Shown one piece after another: positions 1-7,421 of a stretch of DNA of 64,000 nt. The notes under the pieces were generated by a model that saw only the letters and a list, made by a program, of their open reading frames with translations, did not search any database and had not been told where the DNA came from. Made by a program: the position numbers and the translations under genes. The DNA comes from Pseudomonas sp. PDM04. GTDB lineage: Bacteria; Pseudomonadota; Gammaproteobacteria; Pseudomonadales; Pseudomonadaceae. The stretch covers positions 620,001-684,000 of the forward strand of contig NZ_JACVAI010000002.1 of the NCBI RefSeq assembly GCF_014851765.1, read 5' to 3'. Numbering within the stretch: the stretch's first letter is position 1; every line of letters starts with the position of its first letter.

Positions 1-63
1 AAACCAGCCTTTCGACGAACGGCGTCCAGCAATGGCTGGCACCGCTCATTGCCGGGAATGCCG

Positions 64-213
64 TCAGAAGTAATGGTCCAGTTTCAACCGATCCAGAATC
101 GCTTTGTCCACCGCCTCGGACGACTGCATGTGACACGCCAACGTGGCAAACCTGTAGCCCTTTCCAAACGGTGTCGCGATGACAGCTCGCCCCTCGCTGA
201 CCAGCGCGGCCCT
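64..213 (-). pseudogene. Possible C-terminal gene remnant
   Basis: Reading the minus strand in the same frame as the neighbouring membrane-protein gene, just past its TAG stop (214-216), there are about 49 sense codons before a TGA at 64-66. The translation (for example VIATPFGKGYRFATLACH and ILDRLKLDHYF) has normal protein composition, unlike random frame. It has no start codon of its own. It may be the tail of an older, longer gene cut off by the TAG or by a rearrangement. I do not recognise the family. Confidence 0.25.
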
Positions 214-1032
214 CTAGTCCTGCCCCCTGCCGGGAATGCCGCAGTCCCGTGGATGCAGGTGAAAAGAGGCAAACACGATCGTTTCCTCGATGACACTGTC
301 GACGTGGCTCAACAGGTATTGCCAACAGGTCAACGCGATGAAGACGGTGTAAATCGATCCGACGAACACGATGCCCAGCATCCACGAGCGACGCGTGTGT
401 TCAAGCCCGGGCTTGTAGCGTTTGCGGAACGGCGCTGTAAGAGGGTTGCTCTTGATTGCCTCGAAGAAAGTCGGCGTCGTGAAGGCCATATACAGCGACA
501 CCGCGAACACGATGAGGCTGATGAGCAAGGTCGCAAAAAACGCCCACAGGTAGACCAGGATCACCGTAGTCAGGGCCTTTTGCGCGCCCGAAAACTGAGC
601 CGCATCGATCCGGGTACTATTGACGATAAAGGAGTCCGCATAGGCACTGGCGACCAGCCCGAAGCCAATCGTGATCAAGGCCGTCAGGACCGTCATCCAC
701 CAGGCGTTGGCCTTGAATTTCTCCACCAGCCTGAAATGCAGGATGGAGAGAACCGATGAACTGACGCACAGCACCACCAGCAGGACTCGCCCCAGATCCT
801 TGCTCACCGGGCTGCCGAGCCCCACCCAGAGCATCATCAACATCAATGCGCTGATGGAACCCAGGGTGATCGCCGCCCAGTACTCGCGGGCTCCCCACCA
901 ACCGGTGCTGATGTTGAGCCGCCAGGGAAAATGCTTTGAGGGCCTTCTGACAAACAGTGGCGGGTCGGTGAAGCGGTCCACCACTTCAAGAATCAAAGCA
1001 ATCAGCAGGTAGGTCACGATAGTCGCGAGCAT
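214..1032 (-). CDS. Polytopic inner-membrane protein, unknown function
   Basis: A 272-aa protein with about six hydrophobic segments: residues 3-17, 51-70, 81-100, 111-131, 143-172 and 207-231. The loop after the fifth segment is basic (FRKRYKPGLEHTRR), which suggests it faces the cytoplasm. I chose the ATG at 1032, preceded by AAAGGA about 12 nt upstream; a GTG at 1053 would add seven residues. The last dozen residues (RDCGIPGRGQD) look unlike a natural tail, and an open frame continues past the stop, so the 3' end may be altered. No enzyme motif is visible. The family is not recognised; a transport or envelope role is only a guess. Confidence 0.6.
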   Translation of the reverse strand: MLATIVTYLLIALILEVVDRFTDPPLFVRRPSKHFPWRLNISTGWWGAREYWAAITLGSISALMLMMLWVGLGSPVSKDLGRVLLVVLCVSSSVLSILHFRLVEKFKANAWWMTVLTALITIGFGLVASAYADSFIVNSTRIDAAQFSGAQKALTTVILVYLWAFFATLLISLIVFAVSLYMAFTTPTFFEAIKSNPLTAPFRKRYKPGLEHTRRSWMLGIVFVGSIYTVFIALTCWQYLLSHVDSVIEETIVFASFHLHPRDCGIPGRGQD

Positions 1033-1120
1033 CGATCTTGAGCGTCCTTTCACAAATTTCGGACGACGTTATCTCATGAACGTGGCCGAGTTTCGATGCT
1101 TCGCAATGCCAAGCGCCCGC

Positions 1121-2479
1121 CTACACCAACCGCTCAATCTTCTGATGCTGCCATACCAACTTGTAATAAAGCGTCTGCAACAACAGCATCCCCAGATACG
1201 CCACCGGAAACGCCATCCACACCCCCTGCAACCCGAAGTGCCCGTCCAGCACGTACGCCACCGGCAACTGCACCCCGAGCACGCAGACGATGGAAATCGC
1301 CATCGGCACTAGCACCGAACCGCTGGCGCGCATGATGCCGCCGATGATGGCCTGGAAGCCGAACACCAGCAGGCTCCAGAGCATGATGTGCAGCAAGTGC
1401 TCGGCCATCGTGCGGGTGGCGTCTTCGGTGAGGAACAACCCCAGCAGCCAGTGCGACAACACATACCCCAGCAGCACCAGGCCACCGGTCAGGCACACGT
1501 TGATCCACAGCCCAGTGCGCAGAATCGGCCCCATCCGCTCGACCTGCGCCGCGCCAATCGCCTGCGCGCCGAGGATCGAGGCGGTGATCGCAATCGACAA
1601 CGCCGGGAACTGCACGTAATTGACGATCTGCGTCACGGCGCCATAGGCTGCCGTCGCCTGCGAACCGTGCTGGTTCACCAGCGCCAGAATCACCAGCTCC
1701 GACAACGACAACACCACCATCTGCAACCCCGTGGGCAAGCCGATGCGCAACACCTTGCCGAGGATCACCGGGTCCAGGCGCATCGCGGCGAACATCTCGC
1801 GGTCCGGCGCCAACGGATGCCCGCGCCGAATCAACCGCCACGCCAACCAGCCCATCGCCGCCAGGTTGCCCACCAGCCCCGCGTACGCCGCGCTCTGGAT
1901 CCCCATCATCGGCAACCCGAACCAGCCGCGAATCAAGGCCGGCGTCAGCGCCAGACCGATCAACGTCGACACCAGCAACGCCATCAGCGGCGACAGCGTA
2001 TCGCTCACCCCGCGCAGCAACTGGGTGAACAGCACGTAGACCAGCAGCGACGGCATGATCCACAACATCACATGGGCATAGGCCACCGCGTCATCCAGCA
2101 CATCCGCAGGCGTGCCCAACCCCTGCAAGGCCGTCCGCGCGAACAACGTGCCCAGCACCGCCGCGACCAGACCGATGATGGCCCCCAGCAGCAACGTGGC
2201 AGCGGCAATGGCCTTCACCAGATGGGTTTCACGAGCGCCCCACGCCTGCCCGATCAACACCCCCGCCCCCGCGCCGAGGCCAATCACCAAGGCGATGAAA
2301 AAGAACACGATGGGAAACATCCCCGACACCGCCGCCAGCGCCTGGGTGCCGAGCATCTGGCCGATGTAGATGCTGTTGACCGTGCCCGTCATGGATTGCA
2401 GGAAATTGGACAGGACCATGGGGCCGAGGAAAAACAGATAGGTTTTCCAGAGGGGACGTTGGGTGGTGGCGGTGTGCAT
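1121..2479 (-). CDS. MATE family multidrug/Na+ antiporter
   Basis: A 452-aa protein with twelve predicted membrane segments in two homologous halves, the size and pattern of MATE exporters (NorM/DinF type). Typical features are the N-terminal LGPMVLSNFLQSMTGTVNSI helix, the GLGAGAGVLIGQAWGAR loop after helix 2, and its counterpart SILGAQAIGAAQVERM in the second half. Members export cationic drugs or metabolites from the cytoplasm in exchange for Na+ or H+. The substrate cannot be read from the sequence. It is transcribed alone; the next gene on the same strand starts about 90 nt downstream. The start has no clear Shine-Dalgarno. Confidence 0.88.
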   Translation of the reverse strand: MHTATTQRPLWKTYLFFLGPMVLSNFLQSMTGTVNSIYIGQMLGTQALAAVSGMFPIVFFFIALVIGLGAGAGVLIGQAWGARETHLVKAIAAATLLLGAIIGLVAAVLGTLFARTALQGLGTPADVLDDAVAYAHVMLWIMPSLLVYVLFTQLLRGVSDTLSPLMALLVSTLIGLALTPALIRGWFGLPMMGIQSAAYAGLVGNLAAMGWLAWRLIRRGHPLAPDREMFAAMRLDPVILGKVLRIGLPTGLQMVVLSLSELVILALVNQHGSQATAAYGAVTQIVNYVQFPALSIAITASILGAQAIGAAQVERMGPILRTGLWINVCLTGGLVLLGYVLSHWLLGLFLTEDATRTMAEHLLHIMLWSLLVFGFQAIIGGIMRASGSVLVPMAISIVCVLGVQLPVAYVLDGHFGLQGVWMAFPVAYLGMLLLQTLYYKLVWQHQKIERLV

Positions 2480-2600
2480 GGGGTGCGAGTCCGGCTCGAT
2501 GGCGAGGGTGGGATTCTAGAGGATAGCGTCAGCGGCGATGAACAATTTGAAAGGCAGGATTCTAGGCGAGTTTGAGGGTTGTCAGCCGGGTGATGCGAAA

Positions 2601-2640
2601 GTCCTAGGACGTTATAAAGGGTCCTACAAAAATCTAGGAA
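2601..2640 (+). promoter_or_regulatory. Conserved palindromic promoter region, C4-like unit copy 1
   Basis: GTCCTAGGAC (2601-2610) is a perfect palindrome followed by GTTATAAA, which could be a -10 box, and then TCCTACAAAAA. The same block, with the same spacing, precedes the second unit at 31533. Conservation between two otherwise diverged upstream regions marks this as the likely promoter with an operator. The regulator is unknown. Confidence 0.45.
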
Positions 2641-2664
2641 TCCGTCACCTACCCTGCTGTTCCG

Positions 2665-2751
2665 ATGAAGCTTAAAGTCGATTCCGTCGCCCTGAATGGC
2701 GATTCGGGTTTGGCGACCCGATGGATCGGATGCACAAGCGCTGTGCTTTAA
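2665..2751 (+). pseudogene. Frameshifted leader ORF of C4-like unit, copy 1
   Basis: ATG at 2665 opens a 28-codon frame (MKLKVDSVALNGDSGLATR...) that matches the start of the intact 79-aa leader ORF at 31597 (MNVKVHRVAPKGDSGLATR...). It stops at 2749-2751. The rest of the copy 2 peptide (AVVRGRPSGLP) survives here as AAVRGRPSGLP, but in another frame (ORF 2721-2909). The reading frame has therefore been lost while the RNA-level complementarities persist, which suggests that the RNA, not the peptide, is what matters in copy 1. Confidence 0.5.
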
Positions 2752-2885
2752 TGCACGCGCTTTTGCATACCCGCAAAGCTGTCTTTATGGCAGCTGTGCG
2801 CGGGAGACCCTCGGGTCTGCCGGAATCCCGATCCCCGGCTCGCCAACCCGCGTACAGCTGTCACCCATTCGCTTGGCGACGATTG
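2696..2885 (+). ncRNA. C4-like antisense/leader RNA, copy 1
   Basis: Structured leader upstream of the 90-aa gene. Visible elements are hairpin CGGGT-TTGGCG-ACCCG (2705-2720), a 13-bp pairing between TGGCAGCTGTGCG (2788-2800) and CGTACAGCTGTCA (2851-2863), and hairpin AGACCCTCGGGTCT (2805-2818). CGCCAA (2841-2846) can pair with the first hairpin loop TTGGCG (2710-2715) or with a second TTGGCG at 2873-2878. Copy 2 keeps every pairing with compensatory or wobble changes. The layout resembles the C4 antisense RNAs of phages P1/P7, which pair with segments near a downstream start. The assignment to C4 is inference from memory of that family. Confidence 0.5.
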
Positions 2886-2923
2886 AGGGACAGTCCTACT
2901 TTGCCTTGATCGGAGATTTACTC

Positions 2924-3196
2924 ATGGAAAGATACATGCCCCTCACCGGAATCGACCTGGTCCCGGCCTCTCTGCTGATAGATACCCAAGCGCCCCTCGA
3001 CGTTCTGCAAGCTGCCGCTGATTACCGCATTCGCACCGTCACGCAAGTCCTGGAAAACATCGCCTTTCGCGCCGAGCTGGGTTGCGACACGGTGGTGTTG
3101 AAGGATTTTTGTCAGTTGCTTGCCATTCCGTTGCGGGATGGGTGTGATTTGCTGGATGTGGTTGGGCGGCGGTTGCGGGCGCAGGCTAAGGGGTGA
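2924..3196 (+). CDS. Conserved 90-aa Pseudomonas protein, C4-like unit copy 1
   Basis: A 90-aa acidic-to-neutral, mostly helical protein (MERYMPLTGIDLVPASLLID..., ...LDVVGRRLRAQAKG). It is about 93% identical to the product at 31851-32123; differences include Met5/Leu5, Cys63/Ser63 and Leu78/Met78. It has no signal peptide or membrane helix. It lies directly downstream of the structured leader and ends just before a strong terminator, so it is the only stable product of the unit. It recalls the small DUF3077/DUF6124-type pseudomonad proteins (a DTxAPLDVLQ-A-like helix), but I cannot confirm the family. Function is unknown. A longer in-frame ORF from 2696 exists but is leader sequence. Confidence 0.75.
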   Translation: MERYMPLTGIDLVPASLLIDTQAPLDVLQAAADYRIRTVTQVLENIAFRAELGCDTVVLKDFCQLLAIPLRDGCDLLDVVGRRLRAQAKG

Positions 3197-3204
3197 GGGA
3201 GAAC

Positions 3205-3226
3205 GGGCGCTGAGGCGCCCTTTTTT
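3205..3226 (+). terminator. Rho-independent terminator, unit copy 1
   Basis: GGGCGC-TGAG-GCGCCC stem-loop (3205-3220) followed by six T. It lies 9 nt after the stop of the 90-aa gene. Unit copy 2 has the same stem and TGAG loop. Confidence 0.85.
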
Positions 3227-3366
3227 ATTGCTCTGGACGAGGTCTCCTTTCGGCCAGGAGCGGCCGTTCCTCACTCGCCGCTTTCATCACAAACTGACAT
3301 TACCGGCCAGTTTTATCTCCAAGCTTTCTTGATTGTTTAAGAGAGCGAGTTTGCTCCTTCTCGCGT

Positions 3367-3705
3367 TTAAGAAACTGGTGTGATGCTTCGAATCACTCGG
3401 CAGTGAATAGCGTTCGGTTCAAGTGATAACGCCACGGCTCTAATTGCCTTTTGAAGGTGTTTAGTTTCAGGATCGTGAGTGAAACCTTCAAAGTCGGCCC
3501 TGCTTTTCCATTGCGCATAGTTCACCACATGTCGCCCGTCGAAACTGGCGTGAAAGGTCGAGGAGATGAAGCCGGGCCTGTGACGTATCCATCGCTCAAC
3601 CTCGCCAGCGATGGCGTCGATCAGTTCTAGCTGCTTGTCCGCGGGCACATCGAACCGAACAATCTGTGTAAATGTGTCGCCTTCTTCAATGTGAATTAGC
3701 GCCAT
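3367..3705 (-). CDS. Antibiotic-biosynthesis-monooxygenase (ABM) domain protein
   Basis: A 112-aa single-domain ABM protein. The pattern FTQIVRFDVPADKQLELIDA, then ERWIRHRPGFISSTFHASFD and VVNYAQWKSRADFEGF, gives the ferredoxin-like fold of small cofactor-free oxygenases and heme-degradation relatives (YgiN type). I chose the ATG at 3705, preceded by AAGAAGGTC; the longer frame to 3873 runs into the upstream hydrolase gene. It is the last gene of a minus-strand group with an isochorismatase-type hydrolase, pirin and an OYE reductase, which suggests quinone or electrophile handling. The substrate is unknown. Confidence 0.8.
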   Translation of the reverse strand: MALIHIEEGDTFTQIVRFDVPADKQLELIDAIAGEVERWIRHRPGFISSTFHASFDGRHVVNYAQWKSRADFEGFTHDPETKHLQKAIRAVALSLEPNAIHCRVIRSITPVS

Positions 3706-3812
3706 GATTGACCTTCTTTTTGGTGGCTTCTTCTGATGACACCGGCCATGCTTATGCGTGCATTTGAAATGCATGGGCCGGTGCCTGTTGAGAAATTTCA
3801 GCAGTAGGCTTT

Positions 3813-4397
3813 TTATTCGCCGAAGGCCTCCATGAGTACTTGAACCAACTCTCCTCCTTCTGGTGTGGCCCAACTGCCTGCCAGTTCGGCGATCAATTGA
3901 TTGGTTGTGGTCAGCGTCACACCGGCTTTGTCCATACGGCGCAAAGCGATGTCATCCGCCATGGCTGTCGGTGAGGCGCCACCATCAGCAACAACTTGCA
4001 CTTCGTAACCATCACGTACCAGCGAGAGTGCTGGATAAACGGTGCACACATCGTTAGTTACGCCGGCAATAATCAGTTTGTTGCGGCCAGTCGCTTTCAC
4101 AGCTGCGGCGAAGTTATCATCGTCCATAGCATTGACGATGCCCATGCGCTTGATACGTCCGGCAAACTCAGTTGGGAGGATTTCTTCCAGTTCGCTCAGC
4201 AGCGGGCCTTGGGCATACTCTTCCATGCTGGACGTCAGTACCACGGGAAGCTTGAGAATGCGGGCAGCTTTGGCCAGCATCAGAGCGTTGCGCTTCAGTT
4301 CTTCAAAAGGCATGGATTTAGCCCAGCCCATGGTTCCGACCTGGTGGTCGATCAGTAGCAAGGCGGCATTATCGGCATTGAAGTTTTCGAATGACAT
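3813..4397 (-). CDS. Isochorismatase-family cysteine hydrolase (YcaC-like)
   Basis: A 194-aa cysteine hydrolase with the complete catalytic triad: Asp17 (LLLIDHQ), Lys107 (GRNKLIIAG) and Cys118 (GVTNDVCTVYPAL). The cis-peptide AGVTNDVC motif and overall length fit the YcaC-like branch. Members hydrolyse amides, vinyl ethers or similar small substrates in the cytosol. The ATG at 4397 is preceded by AGGAGAATC. It lies between ABM and pirin genes in one transcription unit. A decayed homologue of its C-terminal 57 residues lies at 28736-28909, fused to a relic of the same LysR type that borders this cluster. Confidence 0.87.
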   Translation of the reverse strand: MSFENFNADNAALLLIDHQVGTMGWAKSMPFEELKRNALMLAKAARILKLPVVLTSSMEEYAQGPLLSELEEILPTEFAGRIKRMGIVNAMDDDNFAAAVKATGRNKLIIAGVTNDVCTVYPALSLVRDGYEVQVVADGGASPTAMADDIALRRMDKAGVTLTTTNQLIAELAGSWATPEGGELVQVLMEAFGE

Positions 4398-4438
4398 TGT
4401 GATTCTCCTGGCAACTGCGATGGGGACTTTTCCCCTGG

Positions 4439-5275
4439 TTAAAAAGCTTGCAGTGTTCCGAAGTCACCGCGCCGGTAGCCATCGACTGCTGCGGCCAGCG
4501 CGTCCCTCGAAGCGAGGGCGATTGGCCCTTGCCAAAACACAGGTTGATTCAACGGAGTGCCGGAAAATAAGACTGCCTTGGCATTTCCGTTCTTTGCTTG
4601 CAGGGTGACAACCCGATCCGCGCGCTGAGGAAGATTGACCGGCGCCTTGGGGTCATTCAGATCGAAAGGCTGGCCGTCCACATACACCTCACCGCCGATA
4701 GGCATCACGAATGCCACGTGTCCTTCTGGAACCGGGATCTTCACTTCGCTTGAAGCGTCAAGAGTGATGTCCAGAAGCCTTACGTCCGTGGGTAGTAGCA
4801 ACGGAGAAGCCAGCCCTTCGAAGTTGCCTAATGGAACTCTGATTTTAGCCCCAGCCCGATAAGCCGTAGGTACGTCCTGAGCTTCCACGCTGAAGACAAA
4901 TGGCGCATCTGCCTGTTTGTCCTGTGGGAGGTTGATGAAGATTTGCAACATGTGAACGGTCTTGCCCGGCTGGGCCGGGACCTCTTCATGAACAATGCCT
5001 TCACCCGCCGCCGTCCAGTGCAAACCACCCGGTTGGATCAGGTTGCGGTTGCCTAGCGAGTCCCGGTTATCGATGCCTGTTTCCGAATCCAGGAACAGGT
5101 AGGAGACCGCAGAAAAGCCCGCATGTGGATGCGCGGGAAAGGTTGGTCCGCTAATCCATGCGTGGTCTACACCCAAGAACGGATCGATAGGTTTCGCGTA
5201 CTGATCACCCCGCAGGGTGAACGCCCGGAACTGGCTGCCGTGGTTCATGCGTTGTAAACGTGCGATGGGTAGCAT
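4439..5275 (-). CDS. Pirin family bicupin protein
   Basis: A 278-aa pirin-like bicupin. The N-terminal cupin carries the expected metal ligands His49 and His51 (FPAHPHAGFSAVSYL), His86 (GGLHWTAAGEG) and the HEEVP segment at 96-100; the C-terminal pirin domain follows (DQPF-like VYVDGQPF, VLFSGTPLNQPVFWQGP). Bacterial pirins include quercetin dioxygenases and redox-linked regulators. It starts 11 nt before the OYE reductase gene ends, so the two are co-transcribed. The substrate is not evident. Confidence 0.87.
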   Translation of the reverse strand: MLPIARLQRMNHGSQFRAFTLRGDQYAKPIDPFLGVDHAWISGPTFPAHPHAGFSAVSYLFLDSETGIDNRDSLGNRNLIQPGGLHWTAAGEGIVHEEVPAQPGKTVHMLQIFINLPQDKQADAPFVFSVEAQDVPTAYRAGAKIRVPLGNFEGLASPLLLPTDVRLLDITLDASSEVKIPVPEGHVAFVMPIGGEVYVDGQPFDLNDPKAPVNLPQRADRVVTLQAKNGNAKAVLFSGTPLNQPVFWQGPIALASRDALAAAVDGYRRGDFGTLQAF

Positions 5276-5286
5276 GGTTGCGGTCC

Positions 5287-6351
5287 TCAGGCCTCTTGAG
5301 ACAGGGTTGGATAATCGATATAGCCTTCTGCGCCTGGGGCGTAAAAAGTATTTTTGTCTGGCGTATTCAATTCAGCACCTACCCGGAACCGTTCAGGCAG
5401 ATCGGGGTTGGCCAGGAAGGTGCTGCCGAATACTGCGGCGTCTGCTTTACCTTCATTAATCAGCGACTCGGCGCTTTCTTTGGTCTGGCCACTGCCGATC
5501 AGGTAGCTGCCATCGAACAGCGGGCGCAGCGCCCCGTGGTAGTCAAACTTGGCCCCGAACAGCGCTACATGTAGATAAGCAAGCTGTAGGTCACGAAGCT
5601 GCTTGACCAGATAGGTGTAGGTTTCCTGCGGATTGGCATCGACGATGTCGTTGAAGTTCATCTCCGGGGAAATCTTGATACCGACACGATCGCTGCCCAC
5701 TTCATTCACCATGGCGGCGAGCACCTCCAGTACGAAGCGAGTGCGGTTTTCAACCGAACCACCGTACTGGTCGTTGCGCTGGTTGCTGCCGGTGGAGAGA
5801 AACTGCTCAGGCAGGTAGCCCGAGGCGGCGTGCAGTTCAACGCCGTCGAAACCCGCTGCAATCGCCCGGCGCGCTGACTGGCGGTAACCTTCAACAACCT
5901 CAGCAATTTCAGCGATGGTCAGGGCGTGGGGTATTACAAAATCCTGCAATCCTGTACCGGTATAGGTCTGACCGGCGGCTTTGATCGCCGAGGGCGCCTG
6001 CGGTTGTGCGCCATCAGGCAGCAACGAAGGATGAGACACGCGTCCGCAATGCATCAGTTGCATGAAGATGCGCCCACCGCGAGCGTGAACAGCGTCGGTG
6101 ACTTTTTTCCACGCCGCGACCTGCTGGGTGGTTTCGATACCGGGTGTGCGGATATAGCCTTTGCCTAGCGCAACCGGGAATACGCCTTCGCTGATGATCA
6201 ATCCCGCAGAGGCGCGTTGTGCGTAGTAGCTTGCAACCAGCTCGCTGGGCACGCCGGCATCATCTGAGCGCGAGCGGGTCATTGGTGCCATGACCATACG
6301 GTTGGATAGTGTGTAGCGGCCTACCTGGACTTCGGAAAAAAGAGATTTCAT
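5287..6351 (-). CDS. Old Yellow Enzyme-family alkene reductase
   Basis: A 354-aa FMN-dependent ene-reductase of the NemA/XenB/OYE class. It begins KSLFSEVQVGRYTLSNRMVM and has APMTRSRS, the QLMHCGRVSHPSL active-site segment, FDGVELHAASGYLPEQFL, and NQRNDQYGGSVENRTRF. It reduces activated C=C bonds of enones, quinones, nitroesters or maleimides with NADPH. I chose the ATG at 6351 (AGAGGCA upstream) over the GTG/ATG-like start 13 codons earlier, because the longer start enters the divergent promoter. It is first gene of the OYE-pirin-hydrolase-ABM unit. A LysR regulator is divergently transcribed. Confidence 0.9.
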   Translation of the reverse strand: MKSLFSEVQVGRYTLSNRMVMAPMTRSRSDDAGVPSELVASYYAQRASAGLIISEGVFPVALGKGYIRTPGIETTQQVAAWKKVTDAVHARGGRIFMQLMHCGRVSHPSLLPDGAQPQAPSAIKAAGQTYTGTGLQDFVIPHALTIAEIAEVVEGYRQSARRAIAAGFDGVELHAASGYLPEQFLSTGSNQRNDQYGGSVENRTRFVLEVLAAMVNEVGSDRVGIKISPEMNFNDIVDANPQETYTYLVKQLRDLQLAYLHVALFGAKFDYHGALRPLFDGSYLIGSGQTKESAESLINEGKADAAVFGSTFLANPDLPERFRVGAELNTPDKNTFYAPGAEGYIDYPTLSQEA

Positions 6352-6450
6352 TTCGGTGCCTCTTTGAGTGATGGGCCCATGATTGATCAATCCGTATTCG
6401 GGATAAATGCCGTAAAATCGAAATTACTAATCCATAGATGGGATAATCCT

Positions 6451-7332
6451 TTGGACTTCCTTAACGACATGGCGCTGTTTGTCGAAGTGGTAAAGGCGCG
6501 CAATTTCACGCGTGCGGCAGAAACGCTGGGAATACCCAATTCGACTTTGTCACGGCGTATCAGTGAGCTAGAGAAAGGCATTGGCTTGCGGTTGTTGCAC
6601 CGCACGACGCGCAAGATAGAGCCGACCGAAGCGGGTCGGCTGTATTTTGAACGCTGTAAGCGGATCGTCGATGAGGCTCGTCTGGCGCATGAGCAGCTAG
6701 GTGAAATGTTGGCCCGTCCCAGTGGACTACTGCGTGCCTCGTTGCCCGTAGACTTCGCCACCGTCTACCTGGCCCCGTTGATTGCGGAGTTTTCGCAGCT
6801 CTATCCCGGTATCAATTTCGAATTCGATCTGAGCCCACGCCAGGTCGATCTGATCACTGATCCCGTGGACGTTGTGATTCGGATGGGGGAGCCTGCAGAT
6901 TCCAATCTGATAGCTCGTAAACTCGCGAGTTTGGGGCGCAGGCTGTATGCCTCTCCCAGATACTTGGAGATATCCGGTGAGCCTGGACGTCCATCGGAAC
7001 TGGTTAATCATGAGTGCCTACGTTTGCGTGGCCAGGGTGCAGGTCGTTGGACGCTGTCTTGCGATTCTGAGAGGGTGGATGTCGATGTCGGAGGGCGATT
7101 CGAACTTAACAGTGTAGGCATGCTGAGGCGTCTGGCATCTTTGGATCTTGGCGTGGCGTTGTTGCCTGAGGGGATCGCAGCCCAAGATGTTTCTGACGGG
7201 AAACTTCGCAAAGTGCTACCGCAATGGCAAGCATTGCCCGTTTCAGTTTACGCGCTGACTGAAACCCGCTTGCTTCCAGCGAAAACGCAAAAATTCATTG
7301 AGTTTCTGCGAGATAAGCTTGAATGCGCATAG
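6451..7332 (+). CDS. LysR-type transcriptional regulator
   Basis: A 293-aa LTTR from a TTG start at 6451 (LDFLNDMALFVEVV). An ATG at 6364 is in frame but would overlap the divergent promoter. The N-terminal HTH is clear (NFTRAAETLGIPNSTLSRRI, then LGLRLLHRTTRKIEPTEAG-type helix). The effector domain runs to ELGVALLPEG-like DLGVALLPEGIAAQ. It is divergent from the OYE operon with about 100 nt between, the usual arrangement for an LTTR controlling a quinone/electrophile-response operon. A 3'-terminal relic of a homologous gene lies at 28621-28740. Confidence 0.87.
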   Translation: MDFLNDMALFVEVVKARNFTRAAETLGIPNSTLSRRISELEKGIGLRLLHRTTRKIEPTEAGRLYFERCKRIVDEARLAHEQLGEMLARPSGLLRASLPVDFATVYLAPLIAEFSQLYPGINFEFDLSPRQVDLITDPVDVVIRMGEPADSNLIARKLASLGRRLYASPRYLEISGEPGRPSELVNHECLRLRGQGAGRWTLSCDSERVDVDVGGRFELNSVGMLRRLASLDLGVALLPEGIAAQDVSDGKLRKVLPQWQALPVSVYALTETRLLPAKTQKFIEFLRDKLECA

Positions 7333-7343
7333 TGTTCAAAGTA

Positions 7344-7411
7344 CATGACTGCTTTTGGCCGATAGCTGCCGCTCCTGACCGTCCGCATTCGGCCAAAAGC
7401 AGACAGTCATG
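7344..7411. repeat. Long inverted repeat between convergent genes
   Basis: CATGACTG-CTTTTGGCCGA (7344-7362) is matched by TCGGCCAAAAG...CAGTCATG (7389-7411), with a four-base insertion in one arm. The loop carries a GCTGCCG segment. It lies between the stop codons of the converging LysR and GNAT genes and can act as a two-way terminator. The wording (GGCCGA..GCTGCC..GGCCAAAAGCAGAC) is that of an intergenic element recurrent in fluorescent pseudomonads; partial copies occur near 8345-8385 and 28590. Confidence 0.6.
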
Positions 7412-7421
7412 CCCAGCCGTC

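Noticed and set aside
1388..2575. 395-codon open frame antisense to the MATE gene
   Set aside because: His/Gln/Arg-rich translation typical of the reverse frame of a GC-rich membrane-protein gene; no start signal.
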